Shown one piece after another: positions 26,275 to 34,732 of a DNA stretch of 64,000 nucleotides. The notes under the pieces were generated by a model, which did no database searches, was not told the DNA's origin, and saw nothing but the letters and a program-made list of their open reading frames with translations. The first letter of the stretch is position 1, and the number at the start of each line of letters is the position of its first letter. A program made the position numbers and the translations under genes. Source of the DNA: Thermomicrobiales bacterium. Its GTDB lineage: Bacteria > Chloroflexota > Chloroflexia > Thermomicrobiales > UBA6265. The stretch is from assembly GCA_041390825.1 (NCBI GenBank), contig JAWKPF010000009.1, forward strand, positions 1 through 64,000, in the 5' to 3' direction.

Positions 26275-26311
26275 AATGAGACACCGGCGCCAAGCGCGCC
26301 GGTGTCTCATT
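26275..26311. terminator. Strong 16-bp perfect hairpin between convergent genes
   Basis: AATGAGACACCGGCGC at 26275-26290 is the exact reverse complement of GCGCCGGTGTCTCATT at 26296-26311, with a 5-base loop. It lies 23 bases past the AHSA1 remnant and 69 bases before the end of the convergent DGPF gene, so it probably ends transcription from both sides. The T-tracts are short. Confidence 0.75.
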
Positions 26312-26379
26312 CGGGATTCCAGGCTTCCTGGCAAACCCGCGGAGCAAGGGAGCCGATCGAGTCGCGACGGAGCGGATTT

Positions 26380-26736
26380 TCAGCGCGGTCCGAGTTCCTT
26401 GAGTGGACGGACTTCGACCACTCCGAGATGGGCCGATGGGCTCCTGGCCGCGATCCGAATGGCGTCGTTCAGATCGTTGGCTTCGATGAGGTAGTAGCCG
26501 GCAATTTGCTCGCGCGTCTCGATGAACGGGCCGTCTGTAATCGACATCTGACCGCCACGAACCCTAATGACCGCACCACTCGATGGACCCTGAAGTCGTG
26601 AGGCATCGATAAGGTTGCCGTGTTCGTTCAACTCCTCGAGATAGAGCTGAACGCGCTCTATGATCTGCCCAAACTCTGCGTCGGTATACGCATCGAGTTT
26701 CTCCGGGTCCTGAAACGCGATGCAGAGATACTTCAC
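26380..26736 (-). CDS. YCII/DGPF-domain protein (first copy)
   Basis: The 118-residue protein has the YCII-related fold. It starts with MKYLCIAFQDPEKLDAY-like sequence, has the family DGPF signature in ITDGPFIETREQIAGYYLIEA near residues 80-100, and ends with VVEVRPLKEL. I chose the GTG at 26736, with AAGGAA upstream. DGPF proteins are the usual genomic partners of ECF42 sigma factors, and such a sigma gene lies 2 kb upstream on the same strand. Their biochemical role is unknown; a small-molecule-binding or enzymatic dimer is assumed from the fold. Confidence 0.88.
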   Translation of the reverse strand: MKYLCIAFQDPEKLDAYTDAEFGQIIERVQLYLEELNEHGNLIDASRLQGPSSGAVIRVRGGQMSITDGPFIETREQIAGYYLIEANDLNDAIRIAARSPSAHLGVVEVRPLKELGPR

Positions 26737-26880
26737 GGTCGTTTCCTTCCCGAAATGCTCCTTTGGTGTACCTGATTGTCGTTCGATTGGCACGCTGTTC
26801 GACAGAAGCGGCGATCTCTCTTCGGCTCGCCTTGGCGGACCGGAGATTGCATGGCTCCTGGGCGGAAGCGGGGAGCTGCG

Positions 26881-27234
26881 CTATTCAGGGAGGCCCGGAA
26901 TATCCAGCATGGGACGCACCTCGACGGTGCCCCAACGCGCGCCCGGAATCCTTGCGGCGATGTCCAGCGCATCGTCCAGATTCTCCGTATCGACGATGAA
27001 ATAGCCGCCCAGCTGCTCGCGTGTCTCGGCGAACGGGCCATCGGTTACCAGCCGCTTCTCGTCCCGCACCTGCACGCTGGTGGCGCGGTCGACGAAGTGA
27101 AGCGGAGATGCGCTGACAAAGACGCCCTCCTTGGCGAGATCATGCGCCAGCCTGGTCGACTCCACGAAGCACGCCTCGCGCTCGTCGTTGTCCTGAATCC
27201 CTTCCTGGCCGTAGATCAGCAACATGTATCGCAT
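26881..27234 (-). CDS. YCII/DGPF-domain protein (second copy)
   Basis: The 117-residue paralogue begins MRYMLLIYGQEGIQ and contains VTDGPFAETREQLGGYFIVD near residues 64-83 and WGTVEVRPMLDIPG at the end. It matches the first copy in fold and length. It is 41 bases after the MoaD-like gene and 144 bases before the first DGPF copy, all on the minus strand, so the set could be one transcript started at the sigma-factor end. Confidence 0.9.
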   Translation of the reverse strand: MRYMLLIYGQEGIQDNDEREACFVESTRLAHDLAKEGVFVSASPLHFVDRATSVQVRDEKRLVTDGPFAETREQLGGYFIVDTENLDDALDIAARIPGARWGTVEVRPMLDIPGLPE

Positions 27235-27275
27235 CGGGTTTCTGGTCCTCGAGTTGTGAATGGAGTGGCTGGAGA

Positions 27276-27572
27276 CTAACCTCCAGCCATCGCTCCGACG
27301 ATCATATACGGCTCTCTTCCGCTCACGACTTCCTCAGGAAGCGGCATGTCGAGCGGTTCATGGGAGAGATCTTGCTTGCAGGCAAAGAAGCGCACCAACG
27401 GGCGCCGTTCCTTCGTTTGCTGATCGCGAATGGTCCCCCGCAGCGTTGGGTAGGCGGCTTCGAGCGCGTCCAGCACCGATCGTTGCGTCACAGGAGCGGG
27501 CACATCGAGCACGACCTCTTTGCCACTTCCCGCCAGCGTGCGCAGATGGCCCGGGAGGAGCACGCGGATCAT
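27276..27572 (-). CDS. MoaD/ThiS-family ubiquitin-like protein ending in Gly-Gly
   Basis: The 98-residue protein has the beta-grasp pattern of small sulfur carriers: [15 protein letters not shown] at the start, a [10 protein letters not shown] helix near residues 33-42, and a terminal IVGAMAGG. The diglycine tail is what E1-like enzymes adenylate and thiocarboxylate. A ~15-residue insert with [18 protein letters not shown] makes it longer than MoaD (~81). No MoaE, MoeB, ThiF or ThiG gene is nearby. Its ATG lies within the four-base overlap with the propeller gene, so the two are translationally coupled. Sulfur-carrier chemistry is inference. Confidence 0.82.
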   Translation of the reverse strand: MIRVLLPGHLRTLAGSGKEVVLDVPAPVTQRSVLDALEAAYPTLRGTIRDQQTKERRPLVRFFACKQDLSHEPLDMPLPEEVVSGREPYMIVGAMAGG

Positions 27573-28684
27573 GCCAGCGTCTGCACTTCTACCGAGAGCA
27601 CGCGCGGGAGGTCATGCACGATTGTCTCCCAGGTGTCACCGGAATCAGGAGACACATAGACCTGCCCACCCGTGGTTCCGAAATAGACGCCGCCAGATTC
27701 GCAGGCATCGACTGCCATTGCATCGCGCAGGATGTTGACGTAGCAGTTCTCCTGCGGCAGCCCCTTGGTCAGTCCTTCCCATTCGTTGCCACCGGTCCGT
27801 GATCGGTAGACCCTGAGCTTGCCTTCGGGTGGGTAGTGGAATTGGTCACTCAGGATGGGCACGACATAAATCGTCTCCGGCTCGTGCGCATGCACCGAAA
27901 TCGGGAATCCGAAATCGCTCGGCAGGTTGCCGCTGATCTCGAACCAGTTGTCTCCCGCGTCGTCGCTGCGCATGACGTCCCAATGCTTTTGCATGAAGAG
28001 CGTGTCCGGCTTGCTGGGATGCATTGTGATGTTGTGCACGCAGTGGCCGACCTCGGCCACCGGGTCGGGGAGTTCCCATTCTGACTTGAGTCCGTGATTG
28101 ATCGACTTCCACGTCTGGCCGCCATCATCTGAACGAAAGGCGCCGGCAGCCGAAATGGCGACCACAATGCGGTTCTCATCATTCGGATCGAGCACAATCG
28201 TGTGGAGGCACATTCCTCCGGCGCCGGGTTGCCATTTCGGCCCCGAGATGTCACGCAATCCAGGCAACTCATTCCAGGACTGGCCGCCGTCGGTGGACTT
28301 GAAGAGCGCCGCATCTTCGACGCCTGCAAAGACCGTATCGGCATCGCTGAGCGAAGGCTCCAGATGCCAGACGCGCGCGAACTTCCAGGGATGCTGGCTA
28401 CCGTCATACCACTGATGCGTGCCAGGATCGTTGGCATATTCGAACTGGTTGTTGATAACTTCCCAGGTCTTTCCTCCATCGTCCGAACGCTGCATCGTCT
28501 GGCCGAACCAGCTGCTGGATTGCGAGGCGTAGATTCGATTTGGATCGACGGGCGAGCCCTTGAGGTGATACATCTCCCATCCGGGGAACTGCGGTTCGGA
28601 GATATTCCATTTCTTGCGGGCCTCATCTGATTCGAAGATGAATGCGCCCTTGACGGTGCCGACGAGAACTCGAACTCCTGTCAT
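27569..28684 (-). CDS. Asp-box (BNR) beta-propeller protein, sialidase/sortilin-like, no signal peptide
   Basis: The 371-residue protein contains five Asp-box repeats of the form S-x-D-x-G-x-(S/T/N)-W. They are [10 protein letters not shown] near residue 66, STDGGQSWN near 129, SDDGGQTWK near 184, SDDAGDNWF near 240 and SPDSGDTWE near 353. The pattern predicts a beta-propeller like sialidases, sortilin or photosystem assembly factor Ycf48. Sialidase catalytic arginines and the FRIP motif are not evident and there is no signal peptide, so it is probably a cytoplasmic scaffold or an unknown enzyme. It overlaps the MoaD-like gene by four bases and starts about 97 bases after the sigma-factor gene ends. 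Confidence 0.85.
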   Translation of the reverse strand: MTGVRVLVGTVKGAFIFESDEARKKWNISEPQFPGWEMYHLKGSPVDPNRIYASQSSSWFGQTMQRSDDGGKTWEVINNQFEYANDPGTHQWYDGSQHPWKFARVWHLEPSLSDADTVFAGVEDAALFKSTDGGQSWNELPGLRDISGPKWQPGAGGMCLHTIVLDPNDENRIVVAISAAGAFRSDDGGQTWKSINHGLKSEWELPDPVAEVGHCVHNITMHPSKPDTLFMQKHWDVMRSDDAGDNWFEISGNLPSDFGFPISVHAHEPETIYVVPILSDQFHYPPEGKLRVYRSRTGGNEWEGLTKGLPQENCYVNILRDAMAVDACESGGVYFGTTGGQVYVSPDSGDTWETIVHDLPRVLSVEVQTLA

Positions 28685-28781
28685 ACGATCCCTCCCGGAA
28701 GAAAACGCGAAGACCGCGTGCTGTGACCCCCAATACTCTGTCCAATAGTCGGTCCGGCCGGGACGAATTCGACAGGCGGGA

Positions 28782-30047
28782 CTAGGCTCCGAGCGTTATG
28801 CGCAAAGCGTCGATCTGCTCCTGGAGATAACGGCGGGCCGGCTCCTGTTGCGACAGATCGTGCGCCTTGCGATATGAGACAAGCGCACGCTCGAATTCGC
28901 CGCTTCGACGGAGCAGTTCTCCATGCGTCGACCAGGCGAGTGGGTAGTCGAGCAGCTTCCCCTCGGCGAAGATGCCATCGATCAGGACAACTCCGTCCTG
29001 TGGGTCGTCGCGCATGGCGACGGCGACGGCGCGGTTGAGTTCGATGACTGGACTGGGTGTGGTGGCGAGCAACACGTCGTACAAACCGACGATCTCCACC
29101 CAGTCGGTGTCTGCCGGTGTCGGCGATGTGGCGTGCACGGCCGAGATGGCAGCCTGAATGGTGTAGGTCCCGAATCTGCGCGATCGCAATGCGCGTTCCA
29201 CCAGAGCAGTGCCCTCGGCAATCTGCGCCTGGTTCCAGAGTGCGCGGTTTTGATCGTCGAGCAGGACCAGATTGCCTTCGCTGTCTGTCCGCGCATCCCG
29301 GCGTGACTCATGCAGCAGCATGAGCGCCAGGAGTCCGTCTATCTCTGGTTCGTCCAGCAGTTGTCCGAGCAGGCGGGCGAGGCGGATGGCCTCACCCGTA
29401 AGGTCGGCGCGAATGGCCATCTCGCCTGACGAGGCGAAGTACCCTTCGGAAAAAACGAGATAGATCACCTGCAGAACGGTGTCGAGCCGTTCTTTCAGCT
29501 CGGCAGGCTCCGGCACGCGATAGGGAATGCCAGCGTCCCGGATTTTGTTCTTCGCGCGCACGATGCGTTGCGCAAGAGTGGATGGTGTCACCAGGAACGC
29601 GCGCGCGATCTCTTCAGTCGTCAATCCGCAGACCTCACGCAGGGTCAGCGCGACACGCGCCTCGGGGGAGAGCGCCGGATTGCAACAGGTGAAAATCAGC
29701 TTGAGGCGGTCGTCACCGATTCCGTCGGCATCGTCCAGGTCGTACTCGTCCTCCATTCGCTCATCCAGATCGCGGGCGAGCGTTGCCAGCGAGGCATCGA
29801 AACGCGCTCGCTTGCGAATGCCGTCGATCGATTTGAAGCGACCGGTGGAGACGAGCCAGGCGCGTGGATTGTCGGGAATCCCATCGCGCGGCCATTGCGT
29901 GATGGCTGCGGCAAAGGCGTCCTGCAGCGCGTCTTCGGCAAGGTCGAAGTCGCCAAGCAGGCGCACCAGCGTTGCGAAGACTCTCCGACTTTCGTCCTGA
30001 TAGATCTGGGAGATGAGTTCGTTGGCGTCGATGGTGGCGACGGTCAT
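28782..30047 (-). CDS. ECF sigma factor with long C-terminal extension (ECF42 type)
   Basis: The 421-residue protein has sigma region 2 ([21 protein letters not shown] near residues 23-43, [16 protein letters not shown] near 57-72) and region 4 ([14 protein letters not shown] and [29 protein letters not shown] near 115-165). A ~220-residue C-terminal extension ([16 protein letters not shown] onwards) contains helical repeats resembling TPR. This layout and the nearby DGPF genes fit the ECF42 group, which has no anti-sigma factor and uses the C-terminal domain for control. The ATG at 30047 has GAGGAGG about 11 bases upstream. It likely drives the DGPF genes; no matching promoter was identified. 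Confidence 0.9.
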   Translation of the reverse strand: MTVATIDANELISQIYQDESRRVFATLVRLLGDFDLAEDALQDAFAAAITQWPRDGIPDNPRAWLVSTGRFKSIDGIRKRARFDASLATLARDLDERMEDEYDLDDADGIGDDRLKLIFTCCNPALSPEARVALTLREVCGLTTEEIARAFLVTPSTLAQRIVRAKNKIRDAGIPYRVPEPAELKERLDTVLQVIYLVFSEGYFASSGEMAIRADLTGEAIRLARLLGQLLDEPEIDGLLALMLLHESRRDARTDSEGNLVLLDDQNRALWNQAQIAEGTALVERALRSRRFGTYTIQAAISAVHATSPTPADTDWVEIVGLYDVLLATTPSPVIELNRAVAVAMRDDPQDGVVLIDGIFAEGKLLDYPLAWSTHGELLRRSGEFERALVSYRKAHDLSQQEPARRYLQEQIDALRITLGA

Positions 30048-30063
30048 GCGGTGACGAACCTCC

Positions 30064-30339
30064 TCATCCGGACGGGTGGGCAAAGCGGGACATCGATCGG
30101 GCGCGGGCGCGTTCGGCTTCGATCTCGCGGTCTTTCGGGTGCGCCGTGGTCTGGAGTGAATCGATGAGCCGCCTGGTGACCACGGCAATGTCATCGACTG
30201 CCTGGTCGAACGCAGCCTGATTCGTGGCCGATGGCTTGGTCATGCCGCTGAGCTTGCGAACGAACTGCAACGCGGCCGCATGGACCTCTTCGTCTGTGGC
30301 GGGAGGATCGAAATTGAAGAGCGGCTTGATGCTACGACA
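30064..30339 (-). CDS. DUF2277-family protein
   Basis: The 91-residue protein matches DUF2277 in length and in the conserved start MCRSIKPLFNFDPPATDEEV, followed by AALQFVRKLSGMTKPS near residues 22-37 and a charged helical C-terminus. The two conserved parts suggest a small helical, possibly metal- or nucleic-acid-associated protein, but no function is known. It ends 16 bases before the sigma-factor gene, so it is probably co-transcribed. An in-frame ATG 15 bases earlier is possible, but the family starts at MCR. Confidence 0.85.
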   Translation of the reverse strand, partial: CRSIKPLFNFDPPATDEEVHAAALQFVRKLSGMTKPSATNQAAFDQAVDDIAVVTRRLIDSLQTTAHPKDREIEAERARARSMSRFAHPSG

Positions 30340-30641
30340 CATGGACCGGGGCACTCCGATCGGGTTGGGACGATGTGTGTTCGTACAGTGTCCGGCGCGT
30401 TTCGGCTATGTACGTATAGTACAAGTGTTCGTGGGGGGAGTCAAGCGCGATTGACCGCGAGTCATCTTTGGGGTCATGCCCAGACTGCGGAATTGGTTGC
30501 GGCGCGGAATTTCCAGCCAGGCGATGGCGCGGCGGAAAGCGACGATTGGCTGGAGCGGGGATCGTTACCTGCGGGCGGAGAGCCGGTCGATCTGGTGGAG
30601 ACGGGCGCCCTGCGGAGCTGCTTTGGCGCCCATTTTTCAGA
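30340..30641. other. 302-base intergenic region with one palindromic site
   Basis: Between the DUF2277 gene start and the rhamnonate-dehydratase gene end I see one clear site: TGTAC (30409-30413), GTATA, GTACA (30419-30423), a 15-base palindrome ~70 bases ahead of DUF2277. It shares the GTAC core with TGTACGTACA at 11691-11700. No sigma-70 box pair or ECF-type promoter is clear. I find no convincing gene in the rest. Confidence 0.5.
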
Positions 30642-31829
30642 TCAGACTGCGATGGAATCGACCAGCGTGGTCTTGCCTTTGCCGAGCGAAATACCCCAGC
30701 CCGGGAGATCGGGCGGCCGCACGACACCGTTCTCGGGAAGCGGATCGCCTTCGATGAGCCCGTTCCAGATCGGGACGATCTGGTCCCCGGTCGGACTCAT
30801 GGCGAGCACTTCCTGGAACGGCCCATTCGCCGAGGCCATCTGGAAATGGGTCGAGAACACACCGCTGCCATGCGGAATCACCGGCAGGTCGTACGCCTGC
30901 GCCATGGCGGCGATCTTCTTCGCTTCTGTGATCCCGCCGACCCAGCCGAGGTCGGGTTGCAGGATATCGAGATTCGATCGATTGATCAGTTCGCGGAATC
31001 CGTAGCGGGTGTATTCATGCTCCCCGGTGGAGAATCGCTGCCAGGGGCACGCAGCCTTGATGCGGGCGTGGCCATCGTAGTCGTCCGGAGGCAGGGCTTC
31101 CTCGATCCACCGGACTCGATAGGGACGCACCGCGTTGGCGAGGTCGATCGTATATGGGACGTCCAGCGCCATGTAGCAGTCGAGCATCAGGTCGAAATCC
31201 GGGCCAACCTGCTCTCGCGCTTTCGCAACCATTTCGACGTTGGCGTTCAGCCCTTCGATACCGTCAGCAGGTCCATGTGGCAACGGCATCTTGCCTCCGA
31301 AGAAGCCGAGTTCCTTTGCTGCCAGCGGCTGTGGGCCGGTGACGTAGCAGGGGATCTCCTTCTTTGTCTCCCCGCCGAGCAGCTTGTAGACCGGTTCGTC
31401 GCGAATCTTCCCGCAAAGATCCCACAGGGCAATGTCCACCGCGCTGATGGCGCAGATCGGCAGTCCCTTGCGGCCATAGGGGAGCGTGGCGCGGAACATC
31501 TGATCCCAGAGACGCTCGGTGTCGCGCGGGTCGGATCCGAGCAGGAAACGGGAGAGGTGATCGATGATGATGCGCGCGGCGGGAATGCCGCCTTGGCTCA
31601 GACCGATTCCCACCAGACCCGATTCAGTTGCCAGTTCGACGACAACTGTGCCGTTTGCCTTGGAGCCCCAGCTCGAACGGCGAGCGTGATACTCCGGATA
31701 GACCGACATCGGGTTGGCGATCACCGAATCGATGATCCAGTGGCCCGGCGTCTTCTCGAAGTAGCCGCTGACGGTCTCTGAGGGTATGGACGCGCGAATC
31801 TCAGCTATGCGATCGTCGCGCCGGGTCAT
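30642..31829 (-). CDS. rhmD: Enolase-superfamily sugar-acid dehydratase, probably L-rhamnonate dehydratase
   Basis: The 395-residue protein has the mandelate racemase subgroup layout. The N-terminal capping domain (SVYPEYHARRSSWGSKANGTVVVE) precedes metal ligands in LMLDCYMALD near residues 214-223, RWIEEALPPDD near 239-249 and FSTGEHEYTRYGF near 266-278. The catalytic histidine lies in VIPHGSGVFSTH near 328-339, as in rhamnonate dehydratases. It would convert L-rhamnonate to 2-keto-3-deoxy-L-rhamnonate. It overlaps by four bases an L-rhamnose mutarotase gene, which supports the sugar assignment. A related sugar acid is possible. Confidence 0.85.
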   Translation of the reverse strand: MTRRDDRIAEIRASIPSETVSGYFEKTPGHWIIDSVIANPMSVYPEYHARRSSWGSKANGTVVVELATESGLVGIGLSQGGIPAARIIIDHLSRFLLGSDPRDTERLWDQMFRATLPYGRKGLPICAISAVDIALWDLCGKIRDEPVYKLLGGETKKEIPCYVTGPQPLAAKELGFFGGKMPLPHGPADGIEGLNANVEMVAKAREQVGPDFDLMLDCYMALDVPYTIDLANAVRPYRVRWIEEALPPDDYDGHARIKAACPWQRFSTGEHEYTRYGFRELINRSNLDILQPDLGWVGGITEAKKIAAMAQAYDLPVIPHGSGVFSTHFQMASANGPFQEVLAMSPTGDQIVPIWNGLIEGDPLPENGVVRPPDLPGWGISLGKGKTTLVDSIAV

Positions 31830-32140
31830 TCTTGCTCCGCCTCCAGGTGGTACATCTCATCCAGGTCCCAGGTCTTGGGGGTATGGTCGTCGTTGTATTC
31901 CATATACGGCTCCATCATGAGCCACCAGTCGCGGGTGATCTGATCTGCTTCGCTCGGATCGCGGCCCGGCTGCGTCGATTCGATGTACGCGAAGAGATCG
32001 AGTCCGCTGCGGTAGATAGAAAACGAGGTCACGCCATCGCGCAACAGCGCAGCCTCGACGCCTGGCCAGACCGCCTCGTGCTTCTTCTTGTAGATCGCCT
32101 CGCAGCCTGGTTTGAGCCGCATCCTGAAAGCACGTCGCAT
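31826..32140 (-). CDS. rhaM: L-rhamnose mutarotase
   Basis: The 104-residue protein has the family length and key elements: MRLKPGCEAIYKKKHEAVWPG near residues 7-27 with the catalytic histidine in KKKH, GVTSFSIYRSG near 36-46 and a DWWLMMEPYMEYN tail with paired tryptophans. It interconverts alpha and beta anomers of L-rhamnose. Its stop overlaps the dehydratase start by four bases, and it lies five bases after the Gfo/Idh gene. Together they form a rhamnose/rhamnonate catabolic operon. Confidence 0.9.
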   Translation of the reverse strand: MRRAFRMRLKPGCEAIYKKKHEAVWPGVEAALLRDGVTSFSIYRSGLDLFAYIESTQPGRDPSEADQITRDWWLMMEPYMEYNDDHTPKTWDLDEMYHLEAEQE

Positions 32141-32145
32141 CGTTC

Positions 32146-33192
32146 CTACATCTCCACGATTTGGCCGCTTTGCGCCGATCGCTTGGCGGCATCCAAAAAC
32201 TCCACGGTGAGCGCGCCCAGTTCTCCAGGCGCGACGGCCGGACTGCGGCCCAGGAAGGTATCGACGAGCTGTCGAGAAGTTGCCTGGAGCGGATAGATCT
32301 CATGCGCTTCCAGCGGCGGTTCGACAATCGTTCGGCCGTCGTAAAGCGTGATGTCGAGCAGCCCGTTGCGAATGTCGATCTGGGCGTGCCCCTTCGTGCC
32401 GAAGATGGCGCTCCCTTCGACTGTCGGCGAACCGCGGCCCACTGAACCGGTGCTTGCGACCGTTCCCGCCGATCCAGTCTCCGTTTGGAACGAAATCGCG
32501 TCCCACTCGTCGACTTCGGTATCGCGTGATCCCTGAAAGGCGGCCACCTTCGCTGGTCGCAATCCAGTCAGGAAAAAGACATGCGAGGAGGCATGCGTGA
32601 CCTGGGTATAGAGCTGGCCGCCCCCTTTGGCGACCTTGCTGTACGTTTCGGTTCCCGGAGCCCAGAGCGCCCCTTCGTGAATCTCGCCGAAGATGTCGGT
32701 GTTGCCCTGGTAGAAGTCGTGCACGATGGTGGCAAAGTTGGTGGACGTGAGCAGGATGTCGCCCAGCTCTCCGGCCTGAATCATGCTCCGCAGCAGTTGG
32801 GAATGGCGTGTGAATGGGAACGGATAGCCGATGTGCAAGTGCAGTTCCTGGCTGGCAGCCAGGTCGACCAACTCGCGCGCTTCGACCGGGTCGAGCACCA
32901 TCGGTTTTTCGACCATCACATCGGCGCCGGCGAGCAGCGCATCCTTCACCAGCCGGTAGTGGGTGTGGTGCGGGGTGACGACGATGACGGCGTCGGGTTC
33001 CAGCGCCAGCAGTTCCATGTGGTCAGAGAATGCGTTCGGCACGCCAAACGCATCGGCTGTGATGCGCGCTCGTTCGCCATCGAGATCAGCCAGGCCGACT
33101 ACCTCGGCGTCGGCGTACGTTGTCAGGCTCGGAAGATGCGCATGTGTCGCCCACCAGCCCGATCCAATGATTCCCACCCTGGCGTTCGCCAT
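32146..33192 (-). CDS. Gfo/Idh/MocA-family NAD(P)-dependent oxidoreductase
   Basis: The 348-residue protein starts with a Rossmann fold (ARVGIIGSGWWATHAHLPSL near residues 4-23). It carries the family E-K-P motif in VMVEKPMVLDPVEA near 92-105 and a C-terminal beta-sheet domain with GYPFPFTRHSQLL near 122-134. It should oxidise or reduce a sugar, sugar acid or inositol-like substrate. Its place at the head of the rhamnonate operon suggests a step in rhamnose oxidation, but this is inference. It is separated from rhaM by five bases. Confidence 0.85.
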   Translation of the reverse strand: MANARVGIIGSGWWATHAHLPSLTTYADAEVVGLADLDGERARITADAFGVPNAFSDHMELLALEPDAVIVVTPHHTHYRLVKDALLAGADVMVEKPMVLDPVEARELVDLAASQELHLHIGYPFPFTRHSQLLRSMIQAGELGDILLTSTNFATIVHDFYQGNTDIFGEIHEGALWAPGTETYSKVAKGGGQLYTQVTHASSHVFFLTGLRPAKVAAFQGSRDTEVDEWDAISFQTETGSAGTVASTGSVGRGSPTVEGSAIFGTKGHAQIDIRNGLLDITLYDGRTIVEPPLEAHEIYPLQATSRQLVDTFLGRSPAVAPGELGALTVEFLDAAKRSAQSGQIVEM

Positions 33193-33249
33193 GCGCTCGT
33201 CTCCTTCGACTTGGTGCGGATCGATCGTTGGAGGGAATCGTAGTCGGAC

Positions 33250-34566
33250 TCAACCAGGCAAGCAGGTGAGTTCCGGGCCGACAGATAGGCAGGTTGCGGG
33301 CGAGGTTCCGTCCAGCAACCGCACACCGGTGACATACCCTGTATCGACCGGCTGGATCGTCATGAATCCAAAGTCTCGCCACCGCCAACCGTGTTCGAGC
33401 TCCGGATCGCCAAGTGTCGCACCATCGAACGTTCCGCTCGGAAAGTTATCGAGCTCCGTACCGCCACCGCCGGCAACGAGCTGCGGGGCGCGTTGCGACT
33501 CAGGTGTGAACCAGACGAGCTGCGTCATATGGACGTGACCGGCAATCACGAGGTCGAACGCGGACGACTGTTGCGAAAATCCCGTCTGGTCGTAGGTGGC
33601 CGTCGACCATTCTGTCGGCGCGCCCGAGCTGGTCGCTCCCATCGACCACATGGGCCGGTGGGTCAGGAGCCAGGTTGGTTTGTCCTTGGCGAGGTCCAAC
33701 GCACGCTCGAAGATCGGCTTGAAAGCGTCTGTCACGTCTGGAGTCGGGTTCGTATCCTGAGCCGACGCGACATCGAGCACAACGGCTTGCACATCGCCGA
33801 TCGAAAGCGCATACGGCTGCGTGATTGGCTGGCAGGTCTCGGGAAGCGGCATTGGGTCGAGGTAGCGGAACCACCCATTGCCCTCCCGGCTGCAATCCTC
33901 GTGGTTGCCACGCACGAAAATCCAGGGCGCCGCATCGAGCAACGATCCCGCGGGCTCGAAAAAATCCGCGCTCCAGGTCGACCAGCTGTCGCCATAGGGG
34001 CTTCCAGCGCAGCCAGCATTGTCCGATGGACAGGGAGCCTCGCGATAGATGTAGTCACCGACATGGATGACCAGATCGGGATCCCATTCTGCCGCCTCGG
34101 AAGCGACACGCGCGAAAGGCCACTGAGCAGGGTCGTTGCACGCCTGGAAATGCTCCGGAGCCTTGAGCCGGCAGCCCGTGTCTCCCAGGACGGCAATCCG
34201 CTGCGGGTCATCGACCGGCAATGGCATGAGTTGGCCATCGATCGAGACCTGGGTCGATCCGGCTGGGACGGTCGATTCACAAACCACGTTGGGATGGCCC
34301 TCGACCGGCAGCGCCCGAATGTCCATCGAACCGGTCGACCCGTCGACGGTGATCTGGGGACAGGTCGATGACCGCACCGCCCGCGCAATGATCGTATCGC
34401 TTGGACCCATGGCAATCCAGGTTGGCCAATCCTCGACGGCAGTTGGACTTGCCATTGGCGATGAGACGGGCGTTGCGTCAGCGTTCACCGACACCCAGCC
34501 CAGCGGGCTCACCAGTGCCAGGACGAGAAGCGGAACCAATTTCATTCGAAAGAGTAGTGTCGCCAT
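33250..34566 (-). CDS. Secreted calcineurin-like metallophosphoesterase
   Basis: The 438-residue protein has a Sec signal peptide (MKLVPLLVLALVSPLGWVSV) followed by a Pro/Ser/Ala linker. The phosphoesterase motifs come in order: AVLGDTGCR near residue 127, LVIHVGDYIYRE near 157, WIFVRGNHEDCS near 215, and DLVIAGHVHMTQ near 340. These supply the two-metal site of purple-acid-phosphatase-like enzymes. It likely cleaves phosphate esters outside the cell. The ATG at 34566 has AGGAGG seven bases upstream. It is divergent from the dioxygenase gene. Confidence 0.85.
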   Translation of the reverse strand: MATLLFRMKLVPLLVLALVSPLGWVSVNADATPVSSPMASPTAVEDWPTWIAMGPSDTIIARAVRSSTCPQITVDGSTGSMDIRALPVEGHPNVVCESTVPAGSTQVSIDGQLMPLPVDDPQRIAVLGDTGCRLKAPEHFQACNDPAQWPFARVASEAAEWDPDLVIHVGDYIYREAPCPSDNAGCAGSPYGDSWSTWSADFFEPAGSLLDAAPWIFVRGNHEDCSREGNGWFRYLDPMPLPETCQPITQPYALSIGDVQAVVLDVASAQDTNPTPDVTDAFKPIFERALDLAKDKPTWLLTHRPMWSMGATSSGAPTEWSTATYDQTGFSQQSSAFDLVIAGHVHMTQLVWFTPESQRAPQLVAGGGGTELDNFPSGTFDGATLGDPELEHGWRWRDFGFMTIQPVDTGYVTGVRLLDGTSPATCLSVGPELTCLPG

Positions 34567-34732
34567 CTTCGAACCTCCTGGACGTCTACGTTGAAGCTGA
34601 GTTCGCCAAACGACGGTCGAATGCGACAGGATAGCAATCTCCGCGCATTCCGCGGATTGGGAAGCGAGCGGTTTGCCGCCTACCATTGCATCTAGTGGAT
34701 CGATCTCGACGAAACGCTTCGCGGGAGGCAGT

